The notes beneath the pieces are model-generated. The model was not told the DNA's origin and did no database searches. It was given only the letters and a program-made list of their open reading frames with translations. From assembly GCA_015134415.1 (NCBI GenBank), contig CP043985.1, positions 91,983 through 155,982 of the forward strand: a DNA stretch of 64,000 nucleotides, given 5' to 3'. Position 1 is the stretch's first letter; every line of letters starts with the position of its first letter. Positions 12,264-24,255 of the stretch are shown one piece after another. This DNA is from Candidatus Stammera capleta (GTDB lineage: Bacteria > Pseudomonadota > Gammaproteobacteria > Enterobacterales > Enterobacteriaceae). The position numbers were made by a program, and so were the translations under genes.

Positions 12264-13301
12264 ATGAATAAAAAAATTTTAGCAGTTGCAGAAGCTTTAT
12301 CTAATGAAAAATCTTTATCTAAAAAAAAAGTCTTTCAAGTATTAGAAAATGCCTTAAATATAGTAATTAAAAAAAAATATGAACAAAAAATAAATATAAG
12401 AATATATATAAATAAAGAATCTGGAAAGTTTTATATATATAAAAGATGAATAGTAGTTAAAAAAGTTAAAGAACCTAATAAAGAAATAAATTTTAAAGAA
12501 GCAATTAACAAAAATAGAAATATTAAAATAGGTGAATTTATAGAAAAAAAAATTAAAAAAATAAATTTTGACAGAATAACTACACAAAAAATAAAAAAAA
12601 TAATAATACAAAAAATTAAAGAAGAAAAAAAAATAATAAATTTTAAAAAAATATTAAAAAAAAAAAAAAAAATAATAATAGGGTTTATAAAAAAAATAAA
12701 TAAAAAATATATAATTATAGATATAGGAAATGATTTAGAAGCTAAAATTTTAAATAAAGATTTATTTTTAAAAAATAAACTTAAAATAGGTAAAAAAATT
12801 AAAGGTTTAATATATTATATAGATAAAAAATATAAAAATAATTATAAAATATTACTACAAAGATCAAAAATAAATTTCTTAATTGAATTATTAAAAATTG
12901 AAATACCAGAAGTAAAAAATAATATTATAAAAATAAAATCAATATCACGTAAACCAGGATTAAGATCTAAAATAGCAGTTATAAGTAAAGATAAAAAAAT
13001 AGATCCTATAGGAGCATGTGTTGGTATAAAAGGTTCTAGAATAAAAGCAATATCTAATGAATTATTAGGTGAAAAAATAGATATAATTTTATGAAATAAA
13101 AACATAAAAAAATTTCTTATAAATATAATGTATCCTATAAAAATATTTAATTTTAAAATTAATAAAAATAAAAATAATATTAAAATAAATGTAAAATTAA
13201 ATAATTTAGCTCAAATAATAGGTAAAAGAGGACAAAATATAAAATTATCATCAAAATTAATAGGATTAGAAATTAATGTTTCAGGTATTAATATAAAATA
13301 A
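12264..13301 (+). CDS. nusA: Transcription termination/antitermination factor NusA (short form)
   Basis: 345 aa; E. coli has 495. Begins MNKKILAVAEALSNEKSLSK (E. coli MNKEILAVVEAVSNEKALPR). The N-terminal RNAP-binding domain, S1 domain and KH1-KH2 (SKDKKIDPIGACVGIKGSRI; AQIIGKRGQNIKLSSKLIG) are all present. It ends right after KH2, so both C-terminal acidic repeats, which bind the RNAP alpha subunit and lambda N, are gone. TGA encodes Trp at about residue 62 (YKRWIVV; E. coli FRRWLVV). rimP, normally just upstream, is missing. A GGGAG ribosome site precedes the ATG. Confidence 0.95.
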
Positions 13302-13327
13302 TATTAATAATAATAATAAATAAAAAA

Positions 13328-15004
13328 ATGTTTAAAAAAAAAAAATATATAAAAAATAAATTTTTAAATAAAAAAAAAATATTTAAAAATAAAAAAATAC
13401 AAAAAAATAAAAAAATATTTAAAAATAAAAAAATATTAAAAAAAAAAATAAAAAAAAAAATAAATAATAAAATATTAAAATATAAAATAGATATAATAAA
13501 AGAAATAAGAAAATATTATAAAAATAACAAAAAATATTTAAGACCACCCATAATTACAATTATGGGGCATGTTAATCATGGAAAAACATCATTAATAAAA
13601 TGTTTAAATAAAAAAATAAATATAAAAGAAAAAGGAAATATAACTCAAAATATAAATGCATATTATATAAGTAATAAAAATATCAAATTTACATTATTAG
13701 ATACACCAGGACATTCAGTATTTACTGATATGAGGGTAAATAGTTTAAAAATAACAGATTTAATTATATTAATAATTTCTATAGACGATGGAATTATGAA
13801 TCAAACTAAAGAAATAATTAAATATATTAAAAAAAATAATATTCCAGTAATAATAGTTTTAAATAAAATAGATAAAATAAATTATAAACATAATATAAAA
13901 ATAATTAAAAAAAAAATTTTTGAATATAAATTAAATTTAACAAAAAAAAATATATTTATAAAAATATCAACAAAATATAAAAAAGGAATAAAAAAATTAA
14001 AAAAATATATCTTAATATTATCAAAAAAAATAAATTTAAATACTAATATAAACAAAAACATATCATCTGGAATGATAATTGAATCTAGTATAGATAAAAA
14101 AAAAGGTCCAATAAATTATATAATATTAAAAAAAGGAATTATAAAAAAAAGTTATATAATTATATATAATAATAATTATTCAAAAATAAAATGTATATAT
14201 GATAATAATAATAATAAAATTAATAAATTATTACCTTCAGTTCCAGGAAAAATATTGGGATTACCAAATATAAACTTAACAAATAAAAAAATTATAATAG
14301 TTAAAAATATAAAACTAGCAAAAAAAATAATAGAAGTTAAAAAAAACAAAATTAATAAAAATAATAATAATAATAACAATAATATAAAATATAATATAAT
14401 AAATTTATTTAAAAATAATAATAAAAATAAAATAAATATTATTATTAAATGTAATAATTATGGATCATTAAATATAATAATAAAATGAATAAAAAAAGAA
14501 GTAAAAAATAAAATAAATATAATAAATTATTCAATAGGTAATATTAATAAAAATGACTTAATATTATCTAAAACAACTAATTCAATAATTTTATCATATA
14601 ATTCTAAAGTAGATAATTCAATTAAAAAAAAAATAAATAATTTTAAAAAAAAAATATATTTTTTTAATATAATATATAAATTTTTTAAAAAAATAAAAAA
14701 AATAATAAAAAATAAAAAAAAAATAAAAAATAAAAATAAATATCTAGGAAAAGCGATAATAAAAAATGTATTTAAAATTTCAAAATTTAATATAATAGCA
14801 GGATGTAAAGTAATAAAAGGTGAAATAAATATAAATAATAGTATAAATATATTAAGAAATAAAAAAATTATTTTTATAGGAAAAATTAAATCTATTAAGC
14901 AATTTAAAAAAAATATTAAAATAGCAAAAAATAACATGGAATGTGGAATAAGTATAAAAAATTTTTATAAAATTAAAATAGGAGATATTATTTTATCAAG
15001 ATAA
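13328..15004 (+). CDS. infB: Translation initiation factor IF-2 (short form)
   Basis: 558 aa, E. coli 890. After a Lys-rich N-terminus of about 70 residues comes the GTPase domain: G1 GHVNHGKTS, G3 DTPGH, G4 NKID. Domains II-IV follow, including the fMet-tRNA binding C-terminal domain (MECGISIKNFYKIKIGDII). The large N-terminal region of enterobacterial IF2 is lost. A TGA at about residue 387 is read as Trp. The stop TAA overlaps the rbfA ATG (TAATG). Confidence 0.95.
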
Positions 15005-15363
15005 TGAAAAAAAAAATAAAATATAATAAAATAAGTAAAGAAATAAAAAAACAAATTACCAAAATTATTTTTTTTAAATATAATTATTTATTTAAAAAAA
15101 AAAATATTATTAATATAAATTATATATTTATATCAAAAGATATTTCTAAAATTAATATATATATAAATTTTATAAATAAAGAAAAAAAAAATATTATAAA
15201 TAATTATATAAATCAATTAAAAAAAAATAATATATACATAATTAAAAAACTTAAAAAAAAAATTTATATAAAAAATTTTATAAAAATAAATTTTATTTAT
15301 GATACATTTTTAGATAAAATAAATAATCTATATAAAAAAATATACAAAATTAATAAAAAATAA
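15004..15363 (+). CDS. rbfA: 30S ribosome-binding factor RbfA
   Basis: 119 aa, E. coli 133. A KH-like single-domain protein that helps 16S maturation and cold adaptation. Visible matches are KEIKKQITKIIF near the start and INFIYDTFLDKINNLYKKI near the end (E. coli LTFFYDNSLVEGMRMSNLV). It overlaps infB upstream and truB downstream by TAATG junctions, indicating coupled translation. Confidence 0.9.
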   Translation: MKKKIKYNKISKEIKKQITKIIFFKYNYLFKKKNIININYIFISKDISKINIYINFINKEKKNIINNYINQLKKNNIYIIKKLKKKIYIKNFIKINFIYDTFLDKINNLYKKIYKINKK

Positions 15364-16058
15364 TGATAAATAATATAAAAAGTGGTTTATTAATATTTAA
15401 TAAACCTAAGGGTATAACTTCAAATAATGCATTAAAAAAAATAAAAAATATAATAAAAAATAAAAAAATAGGATATATAGGATCATTAGATCCTATATCT
15501 TCAGGAATATTATTAATAGCTTTTGGAAAAACTAATAAATTATTTAATAAAATAATTAAAAAAAAAAAAACATATAAAGTAACAGCAAAATTAGGAGAAA
15601 CAACAAATACTTATGATGCTTATGGATATATAATTAAAAAAAAAAAAGTTAAAAAAAAATATGTAAAAAATAAAATAAATAAAATAATAAATAAATATAA
15701 AGGAAAAATATTACAGAATATACCTATATATTCTGCATGTAAATATAAAGGTAAACCTTTATATAAATATGCAATAAAAGGGATAAATATAAAAAAAAAA
15801 AAGTATATATATATATATAAAATAAATATAAATAAAATAAAAAATAATATAATAAAATTAACTATAAAATGCTCAAAAGGAACATATATAAGAAGTATAA
15901 TAAATGATATAGGAAAAAAATTAAAATGTGGAGCATATATATTAAATTTAAAAAGAATAAAAATTGGAAAATTTACAATAAAAAAATCTTATAATTTTAA
16001 TGATATATTAAAAAAAAAAGTTATTATAAATCATAATAAAATTAAAAAATATTTATAA
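15363..16058 (+). CDS. truB: tRNA pseudouridine-55 synthase TruB
   Basis: 231 aa; E. coli 314. The catalytic motif is GYIGSLDPISSGILLI with its Asp (E. coli Asp48), and the substrate region KTYKVTAKLGETTNTYDAYG and GTYIRSIINDIG are conserved. The C-terminal PUA-like part is missing. It makes pseudouridine in the T-loop of all tRNAs and acts as a tRNA chaperone. Last gene of the nusA-infB-rbfA-truB operon; rpsO and pnp, which follow in E. coli, sit elsewhere (19.6-22 kb). Confidence 0.95.
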   Translation: MINNIKSGLLIFNKPKGITSNNALKKIKNIIKNKKIGYIGSLDPISSGILLIAFGKTNKLFNKIIKKKKTYKVTAKLGETTNTYDAYGYIIKKKKVKKKYVKNKINKIINKYKGKILQNIPIYSACKYKGKPLYKYAIKGINIKKKKYIYIYKININKIKNNIIKLTIKCSKGTYIRSIINDIGKKLKCGAYILNLKRIKIGKFTIKKSYNFNDILKKKVIINHNKIKKYL

Positions 16059-16559
16059 TTATTAATAAAATAATATTAATAATATATAAAAATATTTTAA
16101 AATAAAAAATATATTTATTAAATAAAAATAATATAAAATTATTTAAAAAATATTAAAAAATTAAAAAAAATAAATTAATATTTTAAAAAAATAATTTTTA
16201 CTTTAATTATAAATATATTATTTATATATCAAAAATAACAAAATATATATTTTATATAAAATATTAAATTCAATATAAAATAAAAAATTAAATAAAATAA
16301 TAATAAGAATTAAAAATAAATAAAAACTTATAATACAAAAAATAAATAAATTATAATATAATAAAAATAATTTATATTAAAAAAATATTTATCTAAAAAT
16401 AAAAATAAAAAATAATTATAAAAATATATAAAAAATTTTTAAAATTATTAATAAAATATAAAAAATAAAAATTTTTAAAAAATATTATTAATATATAAAA
16501 AATAATAAAATTATAAATAAATATTATTTAAAAATAAATAATAATAATCATAAATAATA
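16059..16559. other. Non-coding AT-rich stretch
   Basis: About 500 nt of almost pure A/T between the 3' ends of truB and tRNA-Ile. No coding frame with a recognisable product, no RNA gene and no hairpin with a GC stem was seen. Probably eroded intergenic DNA. Confidence 0.6.
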
Positions 16560-16631
16560 TGGCCCCTATTGGATTCGAACCAATGACCAAGCGATTATGA
16601 GTCGCCTGCTCTGCCACTGAGCTAAAGGGCC
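16560..16631 (-). tRNA. ileX: tRNA-Ile (CAU, lysidine type)
   Basis: Acceptor GGCCCTT/AGGGGCC, anticodon loop CTCATAA. The body (GGCGACTCATAATCGCTTGGTC) matches E. coli tRNA-Ile2 rather than Met tRNAs. TilS, encoded at 35.9-37.2 kb, converts C34 to lysidine so that it reads AUA, which is very common in this AT-rich genome. No encoded CCA. Confidence 0.93.
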
Positions 16632-16672
16632 TATATTAAAAAAGTTTAACAAATAAAAAAAAAAAAAACAAG

Positions 16673-17266
16673 TTATTTATTAATATATTTAATAACTTTT
16701 ACCATAGCAGGTCTTAACAATCTATCATTTAACATATAACCTTCTTGTAAAATATCTTCTACAAAATTATCTTTATCTTTTTTATCAGAATTTAATATAA
16801 TCATAGCCTGATGATAATTAGGATTAAATGGGACATTTACTTTATCTATAATAGATACACCAAATTTTTTAATAGTAGAAATAAAATTTTTTAAAATTAA
16901 ATTTATACCTTCATAGGTAATATTAATATCTACTTTTTTATTACTTAAATTTTTTAAAGCATGTTTTAAATTATCAACTATAGGTAAAAGATCAAACATA
17001 AATTTTTCTAAACAATACTTATATATTTTCTTATTATTTTTTTCATTACGTTTATTAATATTATCAATATCTGCATTATAACGTAAATTAATATTAAAAA
17101 TTTTTTTTTTTAAATCAGAAATTTTTTTTTTTAAAATACTTAAATTACTATTTTTTAAATCTAATTCTTCTTTTAAACTTTTAATTTTATCATTTAATAA
17201 ATTAATATTATCTTTTTTTTTATTACTATTTTTTAAATTATTTATTTTTTTATTTTTATCATTCAT
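16673..17266 (-). CDS. grpE: Nucleotide exchange factor GrpE
   Basis: 197 aa, as in E. coli. The N-terminal half is a long Lys/Asn-rich coiled coil; the C-terminal beta domain contains FDLLPIVDNLKHAL, GVSIIDKVNVPFNPNYHQAM and LLRPAMVKV, all hallmark GrpE segments. It releases ADP from DnaK. It is divergent from smpB, as grpE and smpB lie close together in enterobacteria. Confidence 0.96.
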   Translation of the reverse strand: MNDKNKKINNLKNSNKKKDNINLLNDKIKSLKEELDLKNSNLSILKKKISDLKKKIFNINLRYNADIDNINKRNEKNNKKIYKYCLEKFMFDLLPIVDNLKHALKNLSNKKVDINITYEGINLILKNFISTIKKFGVSIIDKVNVPFNPNYHQAMIILNSDKKDKDNFVEDILQEGYMLNDRLLRPAMVKVIKYINK

Positions 17267-17359
17267 AATAATTCCTATAAATATTTATTTTTTCAAAAAT
17301 TAAATATATATTATATTAGATTATAATAAAATAAAAATATTAACAATTAAAATAAATAA

Positions 17360-17794
17360 ATGAAAAAAAAAAAAAATAAAATATTAAATAAAAAAATACA
17401 TTTAAATTATGATATTAAAAAAAAAATAACAGCTGGAATAATATTAAAAGGATGACAAGTAAAATTAATTAAAAAAAAAGAAATAGATATAAAAAATAGT
17501 TATATTAAAATCAAAGAGAAAAATATATATTTGACAAATTATAATATAAATAATTATAAAATTAATAACTTTAAAAAAAAAAAAAAAGATATAAAAATAT
17601 TACTTAAAAAAAAAGAAATACAATATTTATCTAATAAATTAAATAATAAAGGATATACAATAATACCAATATCAATAAAATTAAATAAAATATGAATAAA
17701 AATAATAATAGGTTTATGTAAAGGTAAAAAAAAATATAATAAAAAAAAATATATAATAAATAAAATGTGAAAAAAAAAAAATATTGATTTTTAA
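17360..17794 (+). CDS. smpB: tmRNA-binding protein SmpB
   Basis: 144 aa, E. coli 160. Visible only with TGA as Trp: ILKGWQVKLIKKKEIDIKNS matches E. coli [21 protein letters not shown], and IWIKIIIGLCKGKKKYNKK matches AWCKVKIGVAKGKKQHDKR. SmpB carries tmRNA into stalled ribosomes; the ssrA gene follows 49 nt downstream, as in E. coli. The ATG is followed by a 14-A run that is in frame here. Confidence 0.93.
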
Positions 17795-17843
17795 AAAATA
17801 AAAATATATAATTTAACTTAAAATAGATTAATTATTAATAAAT

Positions 17844-18198
17844 GGGGTTGTTTTTGGATTTGACAAAATATACAAATTTTAATTGATCATGTCGAGGTAA
17901 CGGTTGGCCGCGTTAAAAACCGTAAATAATAGTTGCAAATAACAATGATTATGCTTTAGCAGCTTAAAAACTGTAAAGTCGTTTTTTATATTGTTTTTAT
18001 CTCTTTAATATATATAAAAAATGTAAAATTTAAAAGAGAAATATTATAGAGTGTCTATATCTATAATAAATTATTTATAGACTAATTTAATTATTTATTT
18101 TTTTTGTTTTAAATAATTAAATAAAATAAAACAAAATAAACATGTAGTATCAATAAAATTAGTTGTTTTGGACGCGGGTTCGAATCCCGCCAACTCCA
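17844..18198 (+). ncRNA. ssrA: Transfer-messenger RNA (tmRNA)
   Basis: 5' end GGGGTTG pairs with CAACTCC at the 3' end, followed by the T-arm GCGGGTTCGAATCCCGC. The resume codon GCA at 17935 opens the tag ANNNDYALAA, ending in TAA at 17965-17967; E. coli has ANDENYALAA. Upstream flank CGGTTGGCCGCG and the AATAGTTGCAAA context are conserved. The pseudoknot region is AT-rich and shorter-stemmed. No CCA encoded. Confidence 0.96.
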
Positions 18199-18205
18199 AA
18201 AAAAT

Positions 18206-18277
18206 AGGTGATTAGCTTAGGGGTAGAGCGTCTCTTTTACAAGGAGAAGGTCAATGGTTCGATTCCATTATCACCTA
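18206..18277 (+). tRNA. valT: tRNA-Val (UAC)
   Basis: Acceptor AGGTGAT/ATCACCT, anticodon stem TCTCT/GGAGA, loop TTTACAA, anticodon TAC. Only 7 nt after tmRNA, so the two may be co-transcribed and separated by processing. It overlaps the last bases of the convergent deaD gene. No encoded CCA. Confidence 0.95.
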
Positions 18278-19603
18278 TATTTTTTTATTTAAAAAAAGAT
18301 TATCATATATAAAATTCAATAAAATTAAATTTATCTTTTCATTATTAATGAAATTATATTTTTTTAATATATTAGTTAATATATTTTTATAAAAAAAATC
18401 ATTATTATTTTTTTTATTTATATAATATTCAATAAAATTCATTATTTTTTTTATTCTTATTTTTAATAAAATATTTTTATTTGGAGGATAAATTTTATTT
18501 ATTTTAATATTTAATTTTTTTTGTAAAAGATAAACAATTTTTATATCTCTTTTATTAATAAATAAAATAGTTTTTCCAATATTATTAGCTCTACCAGTTC
18601 TACCTATTCTATGAATATAATATTTAAAATCTATAGGTAAATCATAATTAATTACTAAATTAACATTATTAATATCTAATCCTCTAGCAGCAATATCAGT
18701 AGCAACCAATATATTTATATTTCCATTACGTAAATCATTTATATTCTTTTCTCTTAAATTTTGATTCATATCTCCATTTAAAGAAGAACAATTATATCCC
18801 TTTTTTTGTAATAAATTAGATAATTTTAATGTATAACTTTTTGTTTTAACAAAAATTATAACAGCTTTAAATTTTTCAACTTCTAAAAAATTAATTAAAA
18901 AATTTATTTTATCATTATATGAATAAAACAAACAATAATATTGTTTAATATTTTTAGGTATATTATCAAATTTTTTTTTATTCAATAATAAATTAATTTC
19001 TTTAGGAAACAGCATAAATTTTTTAATAATATTTTTTATATTATTACATATAGTAGCAGAAAATAAAGCAGTTTGATGTTTAACATTAATATTAGATAAA
19101 ATAAATTTTACATCATCAATAAAACCTTTACAAAACATTTCATCAACTTCATCTAAAACTAAAAATTTAATATTATTAAAATTAATTAAATTACGTCTTT
19201 TAATATAATCTATTAATCTACCTGGAGTAGAAATTATAATATTAGGATTATTTTTTAATTTAGATAATTGAATATTATATTTTTGACCACCATATAAAGA
19301 TAAAATTTTAAATTTTAAATATTTAGAAAATAATAAAAAATTATCTTTAATTTGTATTGCTAATTCTCTAGTAGGAACTAAAACTAAACATTGTAAAGAA
19401 TTAATAGTTATAGAATTTAATATAGGTAAAACATAAGAAGCAGTTTTACCACTACCTGTTTTAGCAATACCTAATACATCATATTTATTTAATAATAATG
19501 GTATACATTTTATTTGAATAGGAGTGGGTCTAATATAATTAATTTCTTTTATAACTTTTAACAATTCATTTCTTAATTTAAAATTAGAAAAATTAATAAT
19601 CAT
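18275..19603 (-). CDS. deaD: DEAD-box RNA helicase DeaD (CsdA)
   Basis: 442 aa; E. coli DeaD is 629, so the C-terminal RNA-binding extension is gone. Q motif RPTPIQ, Walker A AKTGSGKT, PTRELA, motif II DEVD (not DEAD), SAT, and HRIGRTGR are in order. VLDEVDEMFCKGFIDDV aligns with E. coli DeaD DEADEMLRMGFIEDV, which favours deaD over rhlB or srmB. It assists ribosome assembly and cold-shock RNA unwinding. It follows pnp on the same strand; in E. coli nlpI lies between them. Confidence 0.9.
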   Translation of the reverse strand: MIINFSNFKLRNELLKVIKEINYIRPTPIQIKCIPLLLNKYDVLGIAKTGSGKTASYVLPILNSITINSLQCLVLVPTRELAIQIKDNFLLFSKYLKFKILSLYGGQKYNIQLSKLKNNPNIIISTPGRLIDYIKRRNLINFNNIKFLVLDEVDEMFCKGFIDDVKFILSNINVKHQTALFSATICNNIKNIIKKFMLFPKEINLLLNKKKFDNIPKNIKQYYCLFYSYNDKINFLINFLEVEKFKAVIIFVKTKSYTLKLSNLLQKKGYNCSSLNGDMNQNLREKNINDLRNGNINILVATDIAARGLDINNVNLVINYDLPIDFKYYIHRIGRTGRANNIGKTILFINKRDIKIVYLLQKKLNIKINKIYPPNKNILLKIRIKKIMNFIEYYINKKNNNDFFYKNILTNILKKYNFINNEKINLILLNFIYDNLFLNKKI

Positions 19604-19634
19604 CTTACACTTTTATTATTTTAATTTATTTTTA

Positions 19635-21743
19635 TTAATTTTTAATATTATTTTCAATACTTAATTTCAATTTTCCAGTAATATCTATATCAATAACTTT
19701 AACATAAATATATTGTCCAATTTTAAAATGATTAAAAATATTATTAATTTTATTATTATTATATATTTTAGAAATATGTACTAAACCTTCTTTATTTTTA
19801 GATATATTAACAAATAACCCAAAATTTACTATTTTAATAATTTTAGATAAATATATACAACCTTTTTTAATAACAAAACCAATAATTTTTTTTATATCAT
19901 TTATTGTATTAATTGCATTAATTTTATTATTAGAAATTATATTAATTAATCCATTATCATTAACTTCAATTAAACAATTATTTTTTTGAGTAAGAGATTT
20001 TATTACTGAACCACCTTTACCTATAACATTTTTAATTTTATTTACATCAATTTTAAATTTATATATTTTAGGACAATAAGGTGATAAATAAGATCTAGAA
20101 AATTTAATTTTAGTATTCATTTTATCTAAAATACATAATCTAGAAACATTAGCTTTTTTTAAAGACTCATTAATATCATTTATATCTACATTTTTAATTT
20201 TCATATCCATTTGTAATGCTGTAATTCCAATATTAGTTCCTACTATTTTAAAATCCATGTCTCCTAATCTATCTTCATCCCCAATTATATCTGAAAGAAT
20301 AAAATTTTTTTTAGAAGTTTTTATTAATCCCATAGCTATACCAGCTACATGATATTTAATTGGAACGCCAGCATCCATTAAAGCTAAAGAAGCTCCACAA
20401 ACAGAAGCCATAGAGGAAGAACCATTAGATTCCATAATATCAGAAACTATACGTATAGTATAAGGAAAATTTTTTATATTAGGTAATATAGGAATTATTC
20501 CCTTTTTAGCTAAATAACCATGACCTATTTCTCTACGTTTAGGAATACCTATATTTCCTATTTCACCAACAGAATAAGGAGGAAAATTATAATGAAAAAT
20601 AAAATTATCTATACGTTCACCCAAAAATATATCATCAAAACTTTGAGCATCTTTTAAAGTACCTAAAGTAATAGTTACTAAAGCTTGAGTTTCACCTCTA
20701 GTAAAAAGAGAAGATCCATGAACTCTCTTAGGTAAAAATCCTACTTTAATATCTATATTTCTAATATCATTTTTTTTTCTTCCATCTATACGAATTTTAT
20801 TTTCAATTAAGTTTTTAACAAATATTTCTTTTTCAATTTCATTTATTTTATTTAAAATTAAATATTTATAAAAATCTTTATTATTATTTGATAATTCTAT
20901 TAATAAATTATTTATAATATTATCTAACAATTTTATTCTATTTTTTTTATTATATTTTTGTAAATATATTAATTTTATTTTTTCAAAACAATAGTCATAT
21001 ATATAATTATTTATATCTTCTGAAAGATATTTATTAATAATAATATTATTATCATTATTTTTTATACACATTAAAAAAAAATTATCAATATTATAAATTA
21101 ATTTTTTAAAATTTTCATTAGCAAAACTAATACCATCAATAATATATTTTTCATTAATATTTTTAGAAGAACAATCTATCATAAAAATATTATCATTAGT
21201 ACCTACTACAACTAAATTTAATTTACTTATTTTTATTTCATCTAAAGTTGGATTTAGTATATACTTATTATCAATATATCCAATTCGTGCTACCCCTAAA
21301 GATTCAATATTATTAATCCCTGAAATCTTTAATGCAGCAGAAACTGCTATTATAGATATAATATCTGTACTAATTTGGGGGTTAACTGAAATAACATTTA
21401 TAATTATTTGAATGTTACTAAAAAAACTTTTATCAAATAATGGACGTATAGATCTATCAATTAATCTAGAAGTAATTATTTCAACATCACTAGGTCTTCC
21501 TTCTCTTCTAAAAAAACTTCCAGGAATTTTACCTACAGAATAAAATTTTTCTTGATAATGTACAGTTAAAGGTAGAAAATCTTGATCATTATTTATTTCA
21601 TCATTACATACCAAAGTAACAATTACAACAGTATCATTCATACTAGCTATAACTGAAGAAGTACATTGACGTGCTATATAACCATTTTCTAATTTAATTA
21701 TATTTCTTCCATAATTAAATTTTAAAATATTATTTTTAAACAA
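19635..21743 (-). CDS. pnp: Polyribonucleotide nucleotidyltransferase (PNPase)
   Basis: 702 aa, E. coli 711. Two RNase PH domains flank a helical domain; the second carries GVPIKYHVAGIAMGL and IGDEDRLGDMDFKIVG, the catalytic Asp region. The KH domain (VIGKGGSVIKSLT) and S1 domain (SKNKEGLVHISKI) are retained. It degrades RNA 3' to 5' by phosphorolysis. The order rpsO-pnp is the E. coli operon. Full domain set, unlike many proteins in this genome. Confidence 0.97.
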   Translation of the reverse strand: MFKNNILKFNYGRNIIKLENGYIARQCTSSVIASMNDTVVIVTLVCNDEINNDQDFLPLTVHYQEKFYSVGKIPGSFFRREGRPSDVEIITSRLIDRSIRPLFDKSFFSNIQIIINVISVNPQISTDIISIIAVSAALKISGINNIESLGVARIGYIDNKYILNPTLDEIKISKLNLVVVGTNDNIFMIDCSSKNINEKYIIDGISFANENFKKLIYNIDNFFLMCIKNNDNNIIINKYLSEDINNYIYDYCFEKIKLIYLQKYNKKNRIKLLDNIINNLLIELSNNNKDFYKYLILNKINEIEKEIFVKNLIENKIRIDGRKKNDIRNIDIKVGFLPKRVHGSSLFTRGETQALVTITLGTLKDAQSFDDIFLGERIDNFIFHYNFPPYSVGEIGNIGIPKRREIGHGYLAKKGIIPILPNIKNFPYTIRIVSDIMESNGSSSMASVCGASLALMDAGVPIKYHVAGIAMGLIKTSKKNFILSDIIGDEDRLGDMDFKIVGTNIGITALQMDMKIKNVDINDINESLKKANVSRLCILDKMNTKIKFSRSYLSPYCPKIYKFKIDVNKIKNVIGKGGSVIKSLTQKNNCLIEVNDNGLINIISNNKINAINTINDIKKIIGFVIKKGCIYLSKIIKIVNFGLFVNISKNKEGLVHISKIYNNNKINNIFNHFKIGQYIYVKVIDIDITGKLKLSIENNIKN

Positions 21744-21791
21744 AATAAATTCCTTTATAAATAAAAATATTTTTAAATATATAATTAAATA

Positions 21792-22049
21792 TTAATAACG
21801 TAATTTTAATTTTTTAATAATAGAATTATATTCATCTAAATTATTAATTTTCACATATCTTAAAAATTTACGACGACGAAAAATTAATTTCAATAATCCT
21901 AATTTATTATGAAAGTCTTTTTTAAAAACAGAAACATGTTTCTGTAAATTATTTATACGTAAACTTAATAAAAATATTTGTAATTTAATAGAACCAATAT
22001 TATTCTTATTTTTTTTATAATTATATATTATTTTTTTTAAACTAAACAT
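21792..22049 (-). CDS. rpsO: 30S ribosomal protein uS15
   Basis: 85 aa (E. coli 89). NIGSIKLQIFLLSLRINNLQ and HNKLGLLKLIFRRRKFLRY match the 16S-binding helices of uS15. It sits 48 nt upstream of pnp. The first 12 residues are divergent from E. coli. Confidence 0.95.
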   Translation of the reverse strand: MFSLKKIIYNYKKNKNNIGSIKLQIFLLSLRINNLQKHVSVFKKDFHNKLGLLKLIFRRRKFLRYVKINNLDEYNSIIKKLKLRY

Positions 22050-22087
22050 AAATTATTATAACCTATTTAATAAAATAAATAAAATAA

Positions 22088-22122
22088 AAAAAATATTAAA
22101 GTCCTACAAGGACTTTAATATT
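22088..22122 (-). terminator. Rho-independent terminator after groEL
   Basis: A 10-bp inverted repeat ATTAAAGTCC/GGACTTTAAT (22096-22120) with a 5-nt loop. Read on the minus strand, it is followed by ATTTTTTTTATTTT. It lies between the groEL stop and rpsO and is one of few GC-bearing hairpins between genes in the window. Confidence 0.75.
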
Positions 22123-22177
22123 TTAATTTTTTATTTACATAAAATAAAATAATTTAATAAAATATTTAAAAATTAAA

Positions 22178-23854
<1,677 letters not shown>

Positions 23855-23877
23855 CTAAATTTTTAAAATTTAAAATA

Positions 23878-24168
23878 TTAATCAATAATAGCTAATACAT
23901 CATTTTCAGACATAATTAAAACTTCTTTATTATCAATTTTTTCAGATTTTATTCCATAACCATCATTAAAAATTATTATATCACCTACTTTAATATCAAG
24001 TTTTTTAATATTACCATTATCAAGTATACGACCTTTTCCAACTGCTATTACTTTACCTCTATTTGATTTACCAGCAGCTGATCCAGTAAGTACTATACCA
24101 CCAGACGATTTAGATTCAATATTTTTACGTTTTACTATAATACGATCATGTAATGGACGAATTTTCAT
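23878..24168 (-). CDS. groES: Co-chaperonin GroES
   Basis: 96 aa, E. coli 97. [16 protein letters not shown] start; the mobile loop that binds GroEL is [17 protein letters not shown], complete. It is 32 nt upstream of groEL in one operon. A sigma32-type promoter lies about 90 nt upstream of the ATG. Confidence 0.98.
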   Translation of the reverse strand: MKIRPLHDRIIVKRKNIESKSSGGIVLTGSAAGKSNRGKVIAVGKGRILDNGNIKKLDIKVGDIIIFNDGYGIKSEKIDNKEVLIMSENDVLAIID

Positions 24169-24255
24169 TAAAACTCCTATAATTTTAAATTTTTATTAAA
24201 ATATTAAAATGTTATATAAATTATTAATATATAATAAATCTACAATTATTCATTA

